Source of the DNA: Alphaproteobacteria bacterium
GTDB lineage: Bacteria; Pseudomonadota; Alphaproteobacteria; Rhizobiales; Xanthobacteraceae
Length of the DNA: 64,000 bases
Direction of reading: 5' to 3'
NCBI GenBank assembly: GCA_016869215.1
Contig: VGEP01000024.1
Span: forward strand, 1 to 64,000
Below the pieces are notes generated by a model. The model worked only from the letters and a program-made list of their open reading frames with translations. It did not search any database and was not told the DNA's origin. Both the position numbers and the translations under genes were made by a program. Position 1 is the first letter of the stretch. Each line of letters begins with the position of its first letter. Below, piece by piece: positions 33,083 to 43,611 of the stretch.

Positions 33083-34690
33083 TTACGTATTCAACCACAC
33101 GCCTTCGAGCTGGGCGCCGAGATTATGGCTCGGCGACATCTGCCAGCCCATCACGGTCTTGTGGCTCAGCACGATCCGGTGCCACCACAGCAGCGGCTGC
33201 TGGTAGGCTTGGTCGAACAGCCGCTTCTCCAGCGCCCGGATGTGCACCTTGCGCTTCTCGACGTCGCGCTCGCGAAGCTGCAGCTCGTACAGCTTGTCGA
33301 TTTCCTCATCGTTTGCCCGCGACATATTGAGCGGGTTCTTCGAGTGCGAGAGGAACTTGGTCATCGCGAGTGTCGGATCGTCGTTGAACAGGTTCGAGAA
33401 GTCGATTGCGACCTCGTAATTCCCGCTGCGCATCGCCGCGATATACGGTCCGGTGTCCGACTGCTTGTGATCGACCGTGACGCCGATCTGGCGCCATTGG
33501 TCGACCAGGAACACGCCGGCCGGCGTATAGGGCATCGCGAGGTTGCGGTTCCAGAGCGTGAACTTGAGGTTCTCGTGACCGGCATCCTTGAGGAGCTTGC
33601 GGGCTTCCTCGCGGGCCTTCTTGATGTCTTTCGAGAAGCCGGGGAGCTTGGCGAGTTCGGCCTCCGGCGTCGCCAGCGGCGAACCGGGGCGGACCACGCC
33701 TCCGACCGAGCGCAGCGTCGAGATGCGCGATAGGCCGCGGCTGCCGCCCCAGCGGTCGATCGCCATCAGCAGCGCCTTGCGCACCCGCACGTCGTCGAAC
33801 GGCTTCTTCTCGACGTTGAAGGCGACCAGCAGGTTCAGCGTCCAGCTCGATTCCTCGACCCGTAGCCGGTCGCCCATAGCGGCGACCATGCGGTCGCGCT
33901 CGGCCGGCGATACGCCGCGGAACTCGGCCAGCACCTGGCCGCCCTGCAGCGCGTTGAGCATCGCCGCCGCCTGCAGCGTGAAGATGCCGCGGTAGGTCTC
34001 GAGATAGGGCAGGCCCTTCTTGAAGTAGTTCTCGTTGCGCTTGCCGGAAACGTGGCTGCCCTTGACGTGCTCGACGAAGGTGAACGGTCCGGTGCCGTTG
34101 ATCTTGCTGCGAGGGCCGGCGGCATTCTCCGCCAGGTCCTTGGCGCTGTAGACCGTGTTCCACGGGCTCGCGAAGTGATCGAGCATCGAGGAATTCGCGG
34201 CCTTCATCTTGAACACGACCGTGCTCGCATCCGGCGTCTCGATCGAGGCGATGTCGGAGAAGGTCGCCCGGCGGGTCGAGACCACGCCCTGCGGCGGGTT
34301 GCGCAGCCGATCGTAGGTCGCCTTCACGTCGGCCGAAGTAAGCGTCTGGCCGTCGTGGAACTTGACGTTTGGGTGCAGCTTGAAGGTGTAGGACATCAGG
34401 TCCGGCGCGACCGTCCAGGACGCCGCAAGATCGCCTTCGACCTCGGGGAACTTGGCGAGGTTGTAACGCAGCAGCGTCGAATAGAACGGCGCGGAGAAAT
34501 GGAGCGTCGCATAGGTGTCGCTGCCGTGCGGATCGTATTGCGGCGTCTCGGCGCTGATCGCGAAGTTGAAATGGCCGCCGCGCTTGACGGCCTGAGCGCC
34601 GGCATGGCGCATGTCCCAATGCACGCCGCCGAGGCCCAAGGCAAAGGCTCCCGCTGTCCCTTTCAGGGCTGTGCGTCTGGTGATCTTCAT
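33083..34690 (-). CDS. ABC transporter solute receptor, family 5 (DppA-like)
   Basis: Periplasmic receptor of 535 residues, the usual size of family 5. It starts with a twin-arginine signal (KITRRTALKGTAGAFALGLGG) and shows DPHGSDTYATLHFSAPFYSTLLRY-type and TFKLHPNVKFHDGQTLTSADV segments, which is the signature of the peptide/opine/nickel group. Members bind peptides, opines, sugars or other compounds, so the ligand is open. The ATG at 34690 has GGGAGGAAG, a strong ribosome site. It lies between the fused ATPase gene and the permeases. Confidence 0.93.
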   Translation of the reverse strand: MKITRRTALKGTAGAFALGLGGVHWDMRHAGAQAVKRGGHFNFAISAETPQYDPHGSDTYATLHFSAPFYSTLLRYNLAKFPEVEGDLAASWTVAPDLMSYTFKLHPNVKFHDGQTLTSADVKATYDRLRNPPQGVVSTRRATFSDIASIETPDASTVVFKMKAANSSMLDHFASPWNTVYSAKDLAENAAGPRSKINGTGPFTFVEHVKGSHVSGKRNENYFKKGLPYLETYRGIFTLQAAAMLNALQGGQVLAEFRGVSPAERDRMVAAMGDRLRVEESSWTLNLLVAFNVEKKPFDDVRVRKALLMAIDRWGGSRGLSRISTLRSVGGVVRPGSPLATPEAELAKLPGFSKDIKKAREEARKLLKDAGHENLKFTLWNRNLAMPYTPAGVFLVDQWRQIGVTVDHKQSDTGPYIAAMRSGNYEVAIDFSNLFNDDPTLAMTKFLSHSKNPLNMSRANDEEIDKLYELQLRERDVEKRKVHIRALEKRLFDQAYQQPLLWWHRIVLSHKTVMGWQMSPSHNLGAQLEGVWLNT

Positions 34691-34738
34691 AGACTTCCTC
34701 CCTTGGTGTTACGTCCCGCCGCAGGCCGGCGGCTTTCT

Positions 34739-36781
<2,043 letters not shown>

Positions 36782-36827
36782 CCTGAACCTAAAACACCAG
36801 ACGCGCGTTTCTTCTCATTGGTATTAT

Positions 36828-36867
36828 GTATACGTGACCTATAGCCGATAGCCATCGGCGCTGTCAC
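36828..36867 (-). promoter_or_regulatory. Candidate promoter and operator of the nine-gene operon
   Basis: On the minus strand GTGACA (36867-36862) and TATAGG (36843-36838) are 18 bases apart upstream of the fused ATPase gene. Just after the -10, ATGTATACGT (centred on GTATAC, 36828-36833) is a short A/T-rich palindromic core like those bound by GntR-family repressors. No GntR gene is in the window. Both elements are read by eye and are weak. Confidence 0.35.
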
Positions 36868-36947
36868 GTTCCAAGACCGAGGTGGCCAAAGGTCGCATAC
36901 GCGGGAATCCCGGGAATATTCCACCCGATGCCGGAAAAATTCAGCCT

Positions 36948-38096
36948 TTAGTTGGAGCCGAATGTGAACCGCGTTCCAACCGCGGAATGGACGACCTTGT
37001 CGCCCAGCGCCGCGCGGGCCAGATCGTAGAACCGGTCGCCGCTGCAATGGCCCGGAATCAGGTGGTCCAGGTCGATCTGCCGGAATTCTTCGATGGTCTG
37101 GCGGATGTAATCGTCGCCGAGCGGGGGAACGATATGGAACCCGCCGATCACGGCATGCACCTTTTCGATGCCTGACGCTTTTTGCGCCGCCCGCACGGCA
37201 TTGATCACACCGCGGTGGCTGCACGAGGTCAGAACCACGAGCCCCTTGCCCTTGACCAGGTAAACGGTTGCAATCTCGTGGTCGAAATCGTCCGGGATGT
37301 ATTGCCCGACGGTCTTGGCGGCGGGCATTTTCTCCGGATAGCAGCCGAAGCCGTCGAAAATGCCGACGATCTCCTGCGTCGGCAGCAGCGGTTTTTCGAA
37401 CGACACCTGGCCGATGCGGCCGGTGGTGAAGGCGTGGTCCGCGACGAGAGCCGGGCCTTCCGACATCATCAGCGCGAGGTCGGCGTCGAAGATCGCTTTG
37501 CGGTCGATCGCGCCGAAGTTGCCGCCCGGATTCTTGCGCAGGCAAAACGCGTCCTCACCGCCGACGTAGAACGGCAGCTTCGGCTTGAGTCTGCCTTTGT
37601 TGGCCGCGAGGAATCCGACCATTCCGCCGAAATGGTCGTAGTGGCCGTGGCTCAGCACCATGGCGTCGAACCGCGACGGGTCGACCTTCAGGATCGCCAT
37701 GTTGTTGTTGAGCACTTCCGGCGTGTAGCCGAAGTCGACCAGTACGTGGCGCGTTTCGCCGCCGATCTGCGACTCGGCGTGCATGGCGAGGCCCCATTCG
37801 CCGTTCAGCGCCGTGCGCGGCGGCGCGTCCGGCGTGGTGTTGCCGCCCGTGCGGCGCTCGATTGCGAGGTCGCCGCGCTTTTCGTTCGGCACGAACTGGA
37901 TCACGACGTTGTCGGTGACGATGCGGACCGCGAGCCGGTCGACCTCCGGCGGCTTGCGCCCGAGCGGCGGAGCCTCCGCGGTGCGCGAGGCGGCGGCGAG
38001 CGCGGTCATCATCGCGGTCACGTAGCCCGCGCCGCCGGCGCAGAGCGATCCGAACGACGCTGCGTCCAGGATGCAGTTGCAGCCGCTGAAGATCAT
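36948..38096 (-). CDS. Metallo-beta-lactamase-fold hydrolase
   Basis: A 382-residue MBL-fold protein. The metal-binding motif is SHGHYDHFGG near residue 150, with further ligands in TSCSHRGVINAV and PGHCSGDR. The insertion pattern and the SCSHRG motif place it near the group often named dihydropteridine/MJ0888-like synthases; real substrates are unknown. The N-terminus (FSGCNCILDAASFGSLC) is cysteine-rich with a weakly hydrophobic stretch, not a clear signal peptide. The ATG at 38096 has GGAG upstream. It is divergent from the BNR-repeat gene with an 86-base gap. Confidence 0.87.
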   Translation of the reverse strand: MIFSGCNCILDAASFGSLCAGGAGYVTAMMTALAAASRTAEAPPLGRKPPEVDRLAVRIVTDNVVIQFVPNEKRGDLAIERRTGGNTTPDAPPRTALNGEWGLAMHAESQIGGETRHVLVDFGYTPEVLNNNMAILKVDPSRFDAMVLSHGHYDHFGGMVGFLAANKGRLKPKLPFYVGGEDAFCLRKNPGGNFGAIDRKAIFDADLALMMSEGPALVADHAFTTGRIGQVSFEKPLLPTQEIVGIFDGFGCYPEKMPAAKTVGQYIPDDFDHEIATVYLVKGKGLVVLTSCSHRGVINAVRAAQKASGIEKVHAVIGGFHIVPPLGDDYIRQTIEEFRQIDLDHLIPGHCSGDRFYDLARAALGDKVVHSAVGTRFTFGSN

Positions 38097-38182
38097 GATC
38101 GCTCCTTCAGGCGTGTTGTTCGGTCCGCCGCTACGGGATTATGCTGTCAGGCATCCATGGCTTCAACGAAGAAGAGCGTCTC

Positions 38183-39325
38183 ATGATCCTCCTGTCCAAC
38201 GGCGGCACCAACATCCAGCACGCCGCGGCGCCGTCCGCGACCGCGCTGGTCGGAACGGTCGACGGCGTCGCGCTGCTCGGCCGCACCGAGCGCGGCTGGG
38301 CGGTGAAGCACCGCGCCTTGCAGGGCGTGTTCGTCAGCGGCGTCACCGCGCTCGATGACGGCACGCTGTTCGCCTCGACCCGCGGCGTCGGCATGGCAAA
38401 GAGCGACGACGGCGGCATCAAATGGAACTGGGTCAACGGCGGACTCGCGCATCACGAGTTCTGGTCGTGCCGCGCGGGCAAGCTGCAGGGCCGCGACGTG
38501 GTGTTCGCCGGCGCGCTGCCGGCGCATCTCTACGTCAGCGAGGACAAGGGCGCGTCGTGGCGCGAACTGCCCGCGTTTCGCAAGGCCAAAACCGTCAAGC
38601 ACTGGACGTTTCCGCCGCCGCCGCGCATCGGTCACATCAAGGACATCGTGCTCGACGGCAAGCGGCTGTGGGTCGGCGTCGAGATCGGTTCGCTGCAACA
38701 TTCCGACGACTTCGGCGAGAGCTTCACCGAGCTTCCGGTCGATCCCGAGCCGCGCGAATGCGACATCCACCGCATCCTGGTGCATCCGGAGCGGCCAAAC
38801 CGCATCATCATCGCCAACGGCATCGTCGGCATGATGGCGAGCGACGACGCGGGCAAGAGCTTCTACAAGCTGAAGATGCCGGCGGACGCCAATTATCCCG
38901 ATGCGGTGGTGATCCATCCGGACAAGCCCGACCTGCTATACATGACGGCGGGCGTCGGCTGGCCGGTGCACTGGTACGAGCTCGGGCGCGCGCGCGGCAA
39001 GATTTATCGCAGCCACGACGCCGGCAAGACCTGGGAGCGCCTGCTCGGCGGCCTGCCGAACGGCCAGCGCGCGCTGTTCTCGGCGTTGACCGTGGAGGCG
39101 ACGCCGGCGGGCTTCTCCCTTCACGCCGCCGACACCGACGGTCAGGTGTTCGAGAGCATGGACGGCGGCGACACCTGGACGATCATTGCCGACGTGCCGC
39201 CGGTATCGAAGGCCGACTTCTACAAGGGGCTGATCCGCGACCGCGTCAAGCTCGCCAACGTCGACGACATCGTGGCGAGCCCAACGGCGAACCAGCGCTG
39301 GGCCGCGGTGGGGGAGAAGCTCTGA
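38183..39325 (+). CDS. BNR/sialidase-like beta-propeller protein
   Basis: A 380-residue protein built from repeated SxDxGxxW-type blades: SDDGGIKWNW, SEDKGASWREL, SDDFGESFTEL, SDDAGKSFYKL, SHDAGKTWERL and SMDGGDTWTII. These Asp-box repeats form a beta-propeller, as in exo-sialidases and photosystem assembly factors, but the sialidase Arg triad is not evident and there is no signal peptide. I prefer the ATG at 38183 (MILLSNGGT), with GAAGAG upstream, over the ATG at 38141. It is divergent from the MBL-fold gene, and the pair may act on the same compound. Function unknown. Confidence 0.82.
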   Translation: MILLSNGGTNIQHAAAPSATALVGTVDGVALLGRTERGWAVKHRALQGVFVSGVTALDDGTLFASTRGVGMAKSDDGGIKWNWVNGGLAHHEFWSCRAGKLQGRDVVFAGALPAHLYVSEDKGASWRELPAFRKAKTVKHWTFPPPPRIGHIKDIVLDGKRLWVGVEIGSLQHSDDFGESFTELPVDPEPRECDIHRILVHPERPNRIIIANGIVGMMASDDAGKSFYKLKMPADANYPDAVVIHPDKPDLLYMTAGVGWPVHWYELGRARGKIYRSHDAGKTWERLLGGLPNGQRALFSALTVEATPAGFSLHAADTDGQVFESMDGGDTWTIIADVPPVSKADFYKGLIRDRVKLANVDDIVASPTANQRWAAVGEKL

Positions 39326-39392
39326 TCGGTAGCGCGTCAACACGCCTCGCGTTGCCGGAGATCGTCGTGCTCGCGCGTTTGGGGGAACGCCG

Positions 39393-41195
39393 ATGCGGAT
39401 TTCTGCGGCGGGATTTCTGTCGAAGGGGGCGCGCGCCGCCGCGTGGCTGATCGCCGCTTGGGCATTTGCCGTGCCCGCTGCGGCGCAGCCCATCGAATCG
39501 GCGGGACTTTCTCTGCTCTTCGGCTGGCGGTTTCAGGGCGGCGATAACCGGGCCTGGGCCGATCCGCGCCACGACGACCGCGCCTGGGCGGCGGTTGACG
39601 TTCCCGGACTCTGGTCGGCACAAGGCCTGAGTGCAAGCCGCGGGTACGCGTGGTATCGCGTGCGTTTCCGCGTGCGCGACGAATGGCGCGCCGTGCCGTT
39701 GGCGGTTTCGCTCGGCCGCATCGTCAACGCAGACGAGGTCTATCTCAACGGCGTGCGGATCGGCGGCTACGGAATTGCCGCGGACGGATTCTACGACGCG
39801 CGCAACAAGGCGCGCGCCTATCGCCTGCCCGCCTCGGCACTCGATCCCGCGGGCGAGAACGTGCTCGCCGTAAGGGTCGTGAACTTCTCGTTCAAGGGAG
39901 GGTTTGCCGCCGGCCCGGTCGGCATCGGCCGCGCTGCCGACGTGGAGGTGGGCGCGCGGGCTGTGGACCAGGTGTTTCGCGGCTCGCTCACTGTCCAGGT
40001 CGCGGTGATGGCCGCGGCGGCGCTGATCCTCCTCGGACTGTGGTTGTCCAACCGCGCTGCAACAGAGCTTGCGTATTTCGGCGCATCGATTGGGCTATGG
40101 GGCGTGCTCGCTATGGCCGACTCCGCCGCACTGTTCGGCGTGGGGGAGCCGCTTCTGATGCGCGGGCTCTATGCCGGTTTCAGCGCCATGGTGTGGCTGT
40201 GGCTGCGCTTTGCCGACGCGCTTGCGCCGCCGCCGCAGTGGGAGCGGCATATCGGTAACGCCTATCTCGCGCTGGTGCCGGTCTATCTCGTGTTGCCGGT
40301 CGAGCGCTATCTCGTCTGGGTCGATCCGGTTTCGCAGGCCCTGCTGGCGTTCGCGCTGCTGTTGGTCGCGCGCCGCACCTGGCAGGCGTTCCGTTCGCGC
40401 GCCCGGCACGCCGCGATCCTTGCCGCGACCGTGTTGTTCGTGCTCGGGCAGTTCGCGTTCTCCGAGTTGCCGATCCGCCTGCCGCCTGAGTTCAACCCCG
40501 CCGCGCTGATGATGGTGGTGCTGGTGACGATCATGGCGATGCTGGTGTATCGCCAGTTCACCCGCCGCCTCGCCGAGCAGAACGAGAGGCTCGCCACGCT
40601 CCAGGAGGCGGAACGCCGGCGCATCGGCCGCGAGTTGCACGACGACGTGACGCAGCAGCTCGCTGCTATCAAGCTGCGGCTCGGTACGCTCGACCGCGCC
40701 AACCTCGACGCCGACCTGCGCGACGCCGTCGCCGCCGCCGACGGCGCGATCGCGAGCGTCCGCGCGCTGGCGCGCGAACTGACGCCCACGCTCGGCCCGC
40801 CGCGGCCATTCTCGCAACTGCTCGGCGACTATGTGTTGAGCGCGTCAAGGAACGGCGGTCCGGGCATCGCCATGAGCGTCGCGCCGGACGCCGATGCCGC
40901 GTTGTCAGGCGAGCGCGCCGTGCACCTGTTCCGCATCGCGCAGGAGGCCATCGGCAACGCGCTGCGTCACGCCGGGCCGCGCCGCATCGACGTGACCTTG
41001 GCGAACGGCGCCGGTGGGCTCATGCTGACGGTCGCCGACGACGGCGCGGGCTTCGCGGCCGGCGACGCGGGCAGCGGGCTCGGGGTGTGGACCATGCGCG
41101 AGCGCGCGGCGCTGCTCGGCGGGCGCTGCGACATCGACAGCGCGCCGGGCCGCGGCACCACGGTCCGCGTGCGGGTGCCGGTTCGGGCGGGCTAA
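39393..41195 (+). CDS. 7TMR-DISM sensor histidine kinase (HisKA_3 type)
   Basis: A 600-residue membrane kinase. After a signal peptide (to about residue 32) comes a periplasmic jelly-roll domain, residues about 45-165, with the look of glycoside-hydrolase-2/carbohydrate-binding domains (WSAQGLSASRGYAWYRVRF..., ADEVYLNGVRIGG). Seven hydrophobic helices follow (about 200-390), as in 7TMR-DISM receptors. The kinase core has the phospho-acceptor His416 in RRRIGRELHDDVTQQL, the N box in AQEAIGNALRHA and G boxes DDGAGF and GLGVWTMRERA. This is a NarX/DegS-like kinase. The partner regulator starts 20 bases downstream. Confidence 0.93.
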   Translation: MRISAAGFLSKGARAAAWLIAAWAFAVPAAAQPIESAGLSLLFGWRFQGGDNRAWADPRHDDRAWAAVDVPGLWSAQGLSASRGYAWYRVRFRVRDEWRAVPLAVSLGRIVNADEVYLNGVRIGGYGIAADGFYDARNKARAYRLPASALDPAGENVLAVRVVNFSFKGGFAAGPVGIGRAADVEVGARAVDQVFRGSLTVQVAVMAAAALILLGLWLSNRAATELAYFGASIGLWGVLAMADSAALFGVGEPLLMRGLYAGFSAMVWLWLRFADALAPPPQWERHIGNAYLALVPVYLVLPVERYLVWVDPVSQALLAFALLLVARRTWQAFRSRARHAAILAATVLFVLGQFAFSELPIRLPPEFNPAALMMVVLVTIMAMLVYRQFTRRLAEQNERLATLQEAERRRIGRELHDDVTQQLAAIKLRLGTLDRANLDADLRDAVAAADGAIASVRALARELTPTLGPPRPFSQLLGDYVLSASRNGGPGIAMSVAPDADAALSGERAVHLFRIAQEAIGNALRHAGPRRIDVTLANGAGGLMLTVADDGAGFAAGDAGSGLGVWTMRERAALLGGRCDIDSAPGRGTTVRVRVPVRAG

Positions 41196-41214
41196 GGGAC
41201 ATGATAGGGGGACC

Positions 41215-41841
41215 ATGATCAAGACCGTGGTCATCGACGATCATGCGCTGGTCCGCTCCGGGCTGGTGCGGCTGTTGCGCGGCCTGCCCGACCTCGACAT
41301 CGCCGCCGAAGGCGCGACCTGCGCCGATGCGCTTGCGCTGGCGCGCCAGCACGCGCCCGGCCTGATGCTGATCGACTTCTCGCTCCGCGACGGCGACGGC
41401 GTGGAGGCCGCGGCCGCGATCCGCAGCGCCGGGATCGAGACCCGCGTGATCCTCGTGACCATGTATTCGGAGCCGTTCGTGCTGGCGGCGGCGCGCCGCG
41501 AGCCCTCGATCCTGGCCTATGTGCTCAAGGACGACGCCTTCGAGGACCTGGCGCAGGCGGTGCGCGCGGTGATCGCCGGCCGCAAGTTCCTGAGCCCGAC
41601 GATCGCGGGCGAGGTCGTGCTCGCGACGCAAGACAGCGCCGGCGGCGCGCTGACGCCGCGCGAGATCGAAGTGTTGAGCCTGATCGCGCGCGGCGAGACC
41701 GGTAACGAAATCGCAAAGCGCCTGGGCCTGAGCGCCAAGACCGTGGAGGCGCACCGCGCGCGCATCCGCGACAAGCTCGGCGCGGCCTCGACCGCCGACC
41801 TCGTGCGCTACGCGGTCAGGAAGGGCCTGGTGCCGCCGTGA
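41215..41841 (+). CDS. NarL/FixJ-family response regulator
   Basis: A 208-residue regulator with an N-terminal receiver (VVIDDHALVRSGL, phospho-acceptor Asp54 in LIDFSL, Lys in YVLKDD) and a C-terminal LuxR-type helix-turn-helix (LTPREIEVLSLIARGETGNEIAKRLGLSAKTVEAHR). It starts 20 bases after the kinase gene, behind AGGGGGA, so the two form a two-component pair. The next gene encodes a surface barrel protein, and a perfect palindrome sits between them (41906-41923), a possible target of this regulator. Confidence 0.94.
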   Translation: MIKTVVIDDHALVRSGLVRLLRGLPDLDIAAEGATCADALALARQHAPGLMLIDFSLRDGDGVEAAAAIRSAGIETRVILVTMYSEPFVLAAARREPSILAYVLKDDAFEDLAQAVRAVIAGRKFLSPTIAGEVVLATQDSAGGALTPREIEVLSLIARGETGNEIAKRLGLSAKTVEAHRARIRDKLGAASTADLVRYAVRKGLVPP

Positions 41842-41905
41842 CGCGGCTTGCGGCGGCGCGCTGCGCGGCGCGCGAGAAGCGTATGCACAGGAAATCCGGC
41901 GGCGA

Positions 41906-41923
41906 TTAGGGGAATTCCCCTAA
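41906..41923. promoter_or_regulatory. Perfect 18-base palindrome upstream of the barrel-protein gene
   Basis: TTAGGGGAATTCCCCTAA is a perfect inverted repeat located 65 bases after the response-regulator stop and 82 bases before the outer-membrane protein start. A partial copy, TCGGGGAATCC, follows 7 bases later. NarL-type dimers bind inverted heptamers, so it may be the operator of the adjacent regulator; alternatively it is a transcription stop for the two-component operon. Confidence 0.55.
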
Positions 41924-42004
41924 CGCTTCGGGGAATCCGCCGATTGGCCGCAACGACTTGAGACGGAACACTCCCGACCTTCGTAGCGGGGTTGGGGGTC
42001 GTCC

Positions 42005-43591
42005 GTGCGGCGTGCGCTGTTAGGGTTTGCATCGATTGCGGCCGGCGCCGCCGCATTGGCGGCGGCGTGGCTGGTGCCGGTGTCGCCGGCAAAGGCGCAG
42101 GCGGTGATCGTCTGCATCAACGGCACGCTGCATTCGGTGTTGGCCCCGAACCCACCGTTCAATCTCGGCACGCCGTGCAGCGGCGCGAACGGCGCCGAGA
42201 CTGGGCCGATCATCATCGATCAGGCGCAGAACGAAGGCGCGCAGATCGTCGATGCGATTGGGGAGCAGGTGGGCGGCCGGTTCGATGGGGCGAATGGAGC
42301 CGGCTGTCCCGAGTGCAATCGGCTCCGCGCACTGATCGCGTCAGTCGAAAACCTAATTCAGGAGAATCGTGCTCGAATTTGGGAGCTCGTTGCTCTCGTA
42401 AGTAAGCTCCACCAGGAGATAGATCGGATTGTGTCACAAAGGGCCGAGCTAAGCCGACGGGAGGTGCAACTCCTTGATAGCTATTCCTTCTTCTCCGACA
42501 GGAGCGAACTTGAAGAGGTCAGGAGGCAGGATCGCGCGCTGTCAGCGGAAGAAAATCGTTTGCTCGCGGAGATCGGAGAGCACCAGTCCGAAGTGACATG
42601 GCGTGAGAGTAGGGAGAGCTATCTCATAGGTAGACTTGTTTATTACCAGCGGCAGTTGGCCGAAGCTGAGCGCATGGCCGCCCAGACCAGGCCCTTCCCG
42701 CTTACCCAAAGTGGCCCCTCTGAGCTTCGCTACGCCGACGAACCCGCCGCCGCGCGCGCGCAGTACGGCCCCTTCAACAAAGCGCCTGCCAAGCGCGCCT
42801 ACACCTATCCCGGCGACCGCCGCTGGACGGTCTGGCTGCAGGGCCAGGCGAGCCATCTCGATCATTCGCGCCAGCAGTTGCACGCCACCGCCGGCGGGCT
42901 GATCGGCGGCGTCGATTTCCGCGCCATCGACAACTTTGTGGTCGGCGCGCTGTTCGGCGTGAACACCGGCCGCGTCTCCGGCACCGGCACGCGCCGCGAC
43001 TACGACGGCGTCACCGCCGCGCTCTATTTCGGCTGGCGGCCGATGCCGAACCTCAATCTCACCGTCGACGGCTCGGCAGGCGTCGCGTCCACGAGCTACC
43101 GCACCGACGCTTCCGGCACCACGTCGAGCTTCCGCGTCGACCGGCCGTTCTTCACGCTCGGCGCGACGACGAGCGTGCCGGCCGGCCGCTTCGTGCTGAA
43201 GCCGCGGGTCTCGGTGTTCTACGGCGCCAACCAGCAGCCGGGATATTCCGACTCGGCGGGCGCCTTCACGCCGAGCGCGCTCACCGAAGTGGGGCGCTTC
43301 AGCTTCGGCGCGACGCTGGTCTATCCGGCCGGCTGGTACGTCAACCTGCTCCATATCGTGCCGAGCGTGTACCTGCGCGGCGAATACGACTTCGCCGATC
43401 TCGCGAGCTACACGCTCCTGGACGGGACGATTGCGAGCGACACGCGGCTCGGCGGCAGCGTCGGCGGCGCGCTCGACTTCGCCCGCATCGGCAACGCATG
43501 GTCCGGCCGCCTCGGCTTCGGCTACCACTCCATCGGCCGCACCGGCCAGAACGCCTTCAGCGGCGAGGCACGCCTGAGCCGGGCGTTTTAG
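42005..43591 (+). CDS. Autotransporter-type outer-membrane barrel protein with a coiled-coil passenger
   Basis: A 528-residue surface protein. The Sec signal ends near SPAKAQA. A short N-terminal region has four Cys (VCINGTL, GTPCSG, GCPECN). Residues about 105-225 form a charged, heptad-like coiled coil (VENLIQENRARIWELVALVSKLHQEIDRI onward in similar style). The last 260 residues look like an autotransporter beta-barrel (WTVWLQGQASHLDHS..., ending SRAF with a terminal aromatic). The start is GTG at 42005 with GGGG upstream. The stretch 42340-42680, which encodes the coiled coil, has clearly lower GC and rare codons (CTA, ATA, AGG, TCA), unlike both flanks. It follows the two-component system. 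Confidence 0.83.
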   Translation: MRRALLGFASIAAGAAALAAAWLVPVSPAKAQAVIVCINGTLHSVLAPNPPFNLGTPCSGANGAETGPIIIDQAQNEGAQIVDAIGEQVGGRFDGANGAGCPECNRLRALIASVENLIQENRARIWELVALVSKLHQEIDRIVSQRAELSRREVQLLDSYSFFSDRSELEEVRRQDRALSAEENRLLAEIGEHQSEVTWRESRESYLIGRLVYYQRQLAEAERMAAQTRPFPLTQSGPSELRYADEPAAARAQYGPFNKAPAKRAYTYPGDRRWTVWLQGQASHLDHSRQQLHATAGGLIGGVDFRAIDNFVVGALFGVNTGRVSGTGTRRDYDGVTAALYFGWRPMPNLNLTVDGSAGVASTSYRTDASGTTSSFRVDRPFFTLGATTSVPAGRFVLKPRVSVFYGANQQPGYSDSAGAFTPSALTEVGRFSFGATLVYPAGWYVNLLHIVPSVYLRGEYDFADLASYTLLDGTIASDTRLGGSVGGALDFARIGNAWSGRLGFGYHSIGRTGQNAFSGEARLSRAF

Positions 43592-43611
43592 CGACCGGCT
43601 CAGCCGATTGG

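Noticed and set aside
38183-39325. Calling the BNR-repeat protein a sialidase
   Set aside because: The Asp-box repeats only show a beta-propeller; the catalytic Arg triad and a signal peptide are not visible.
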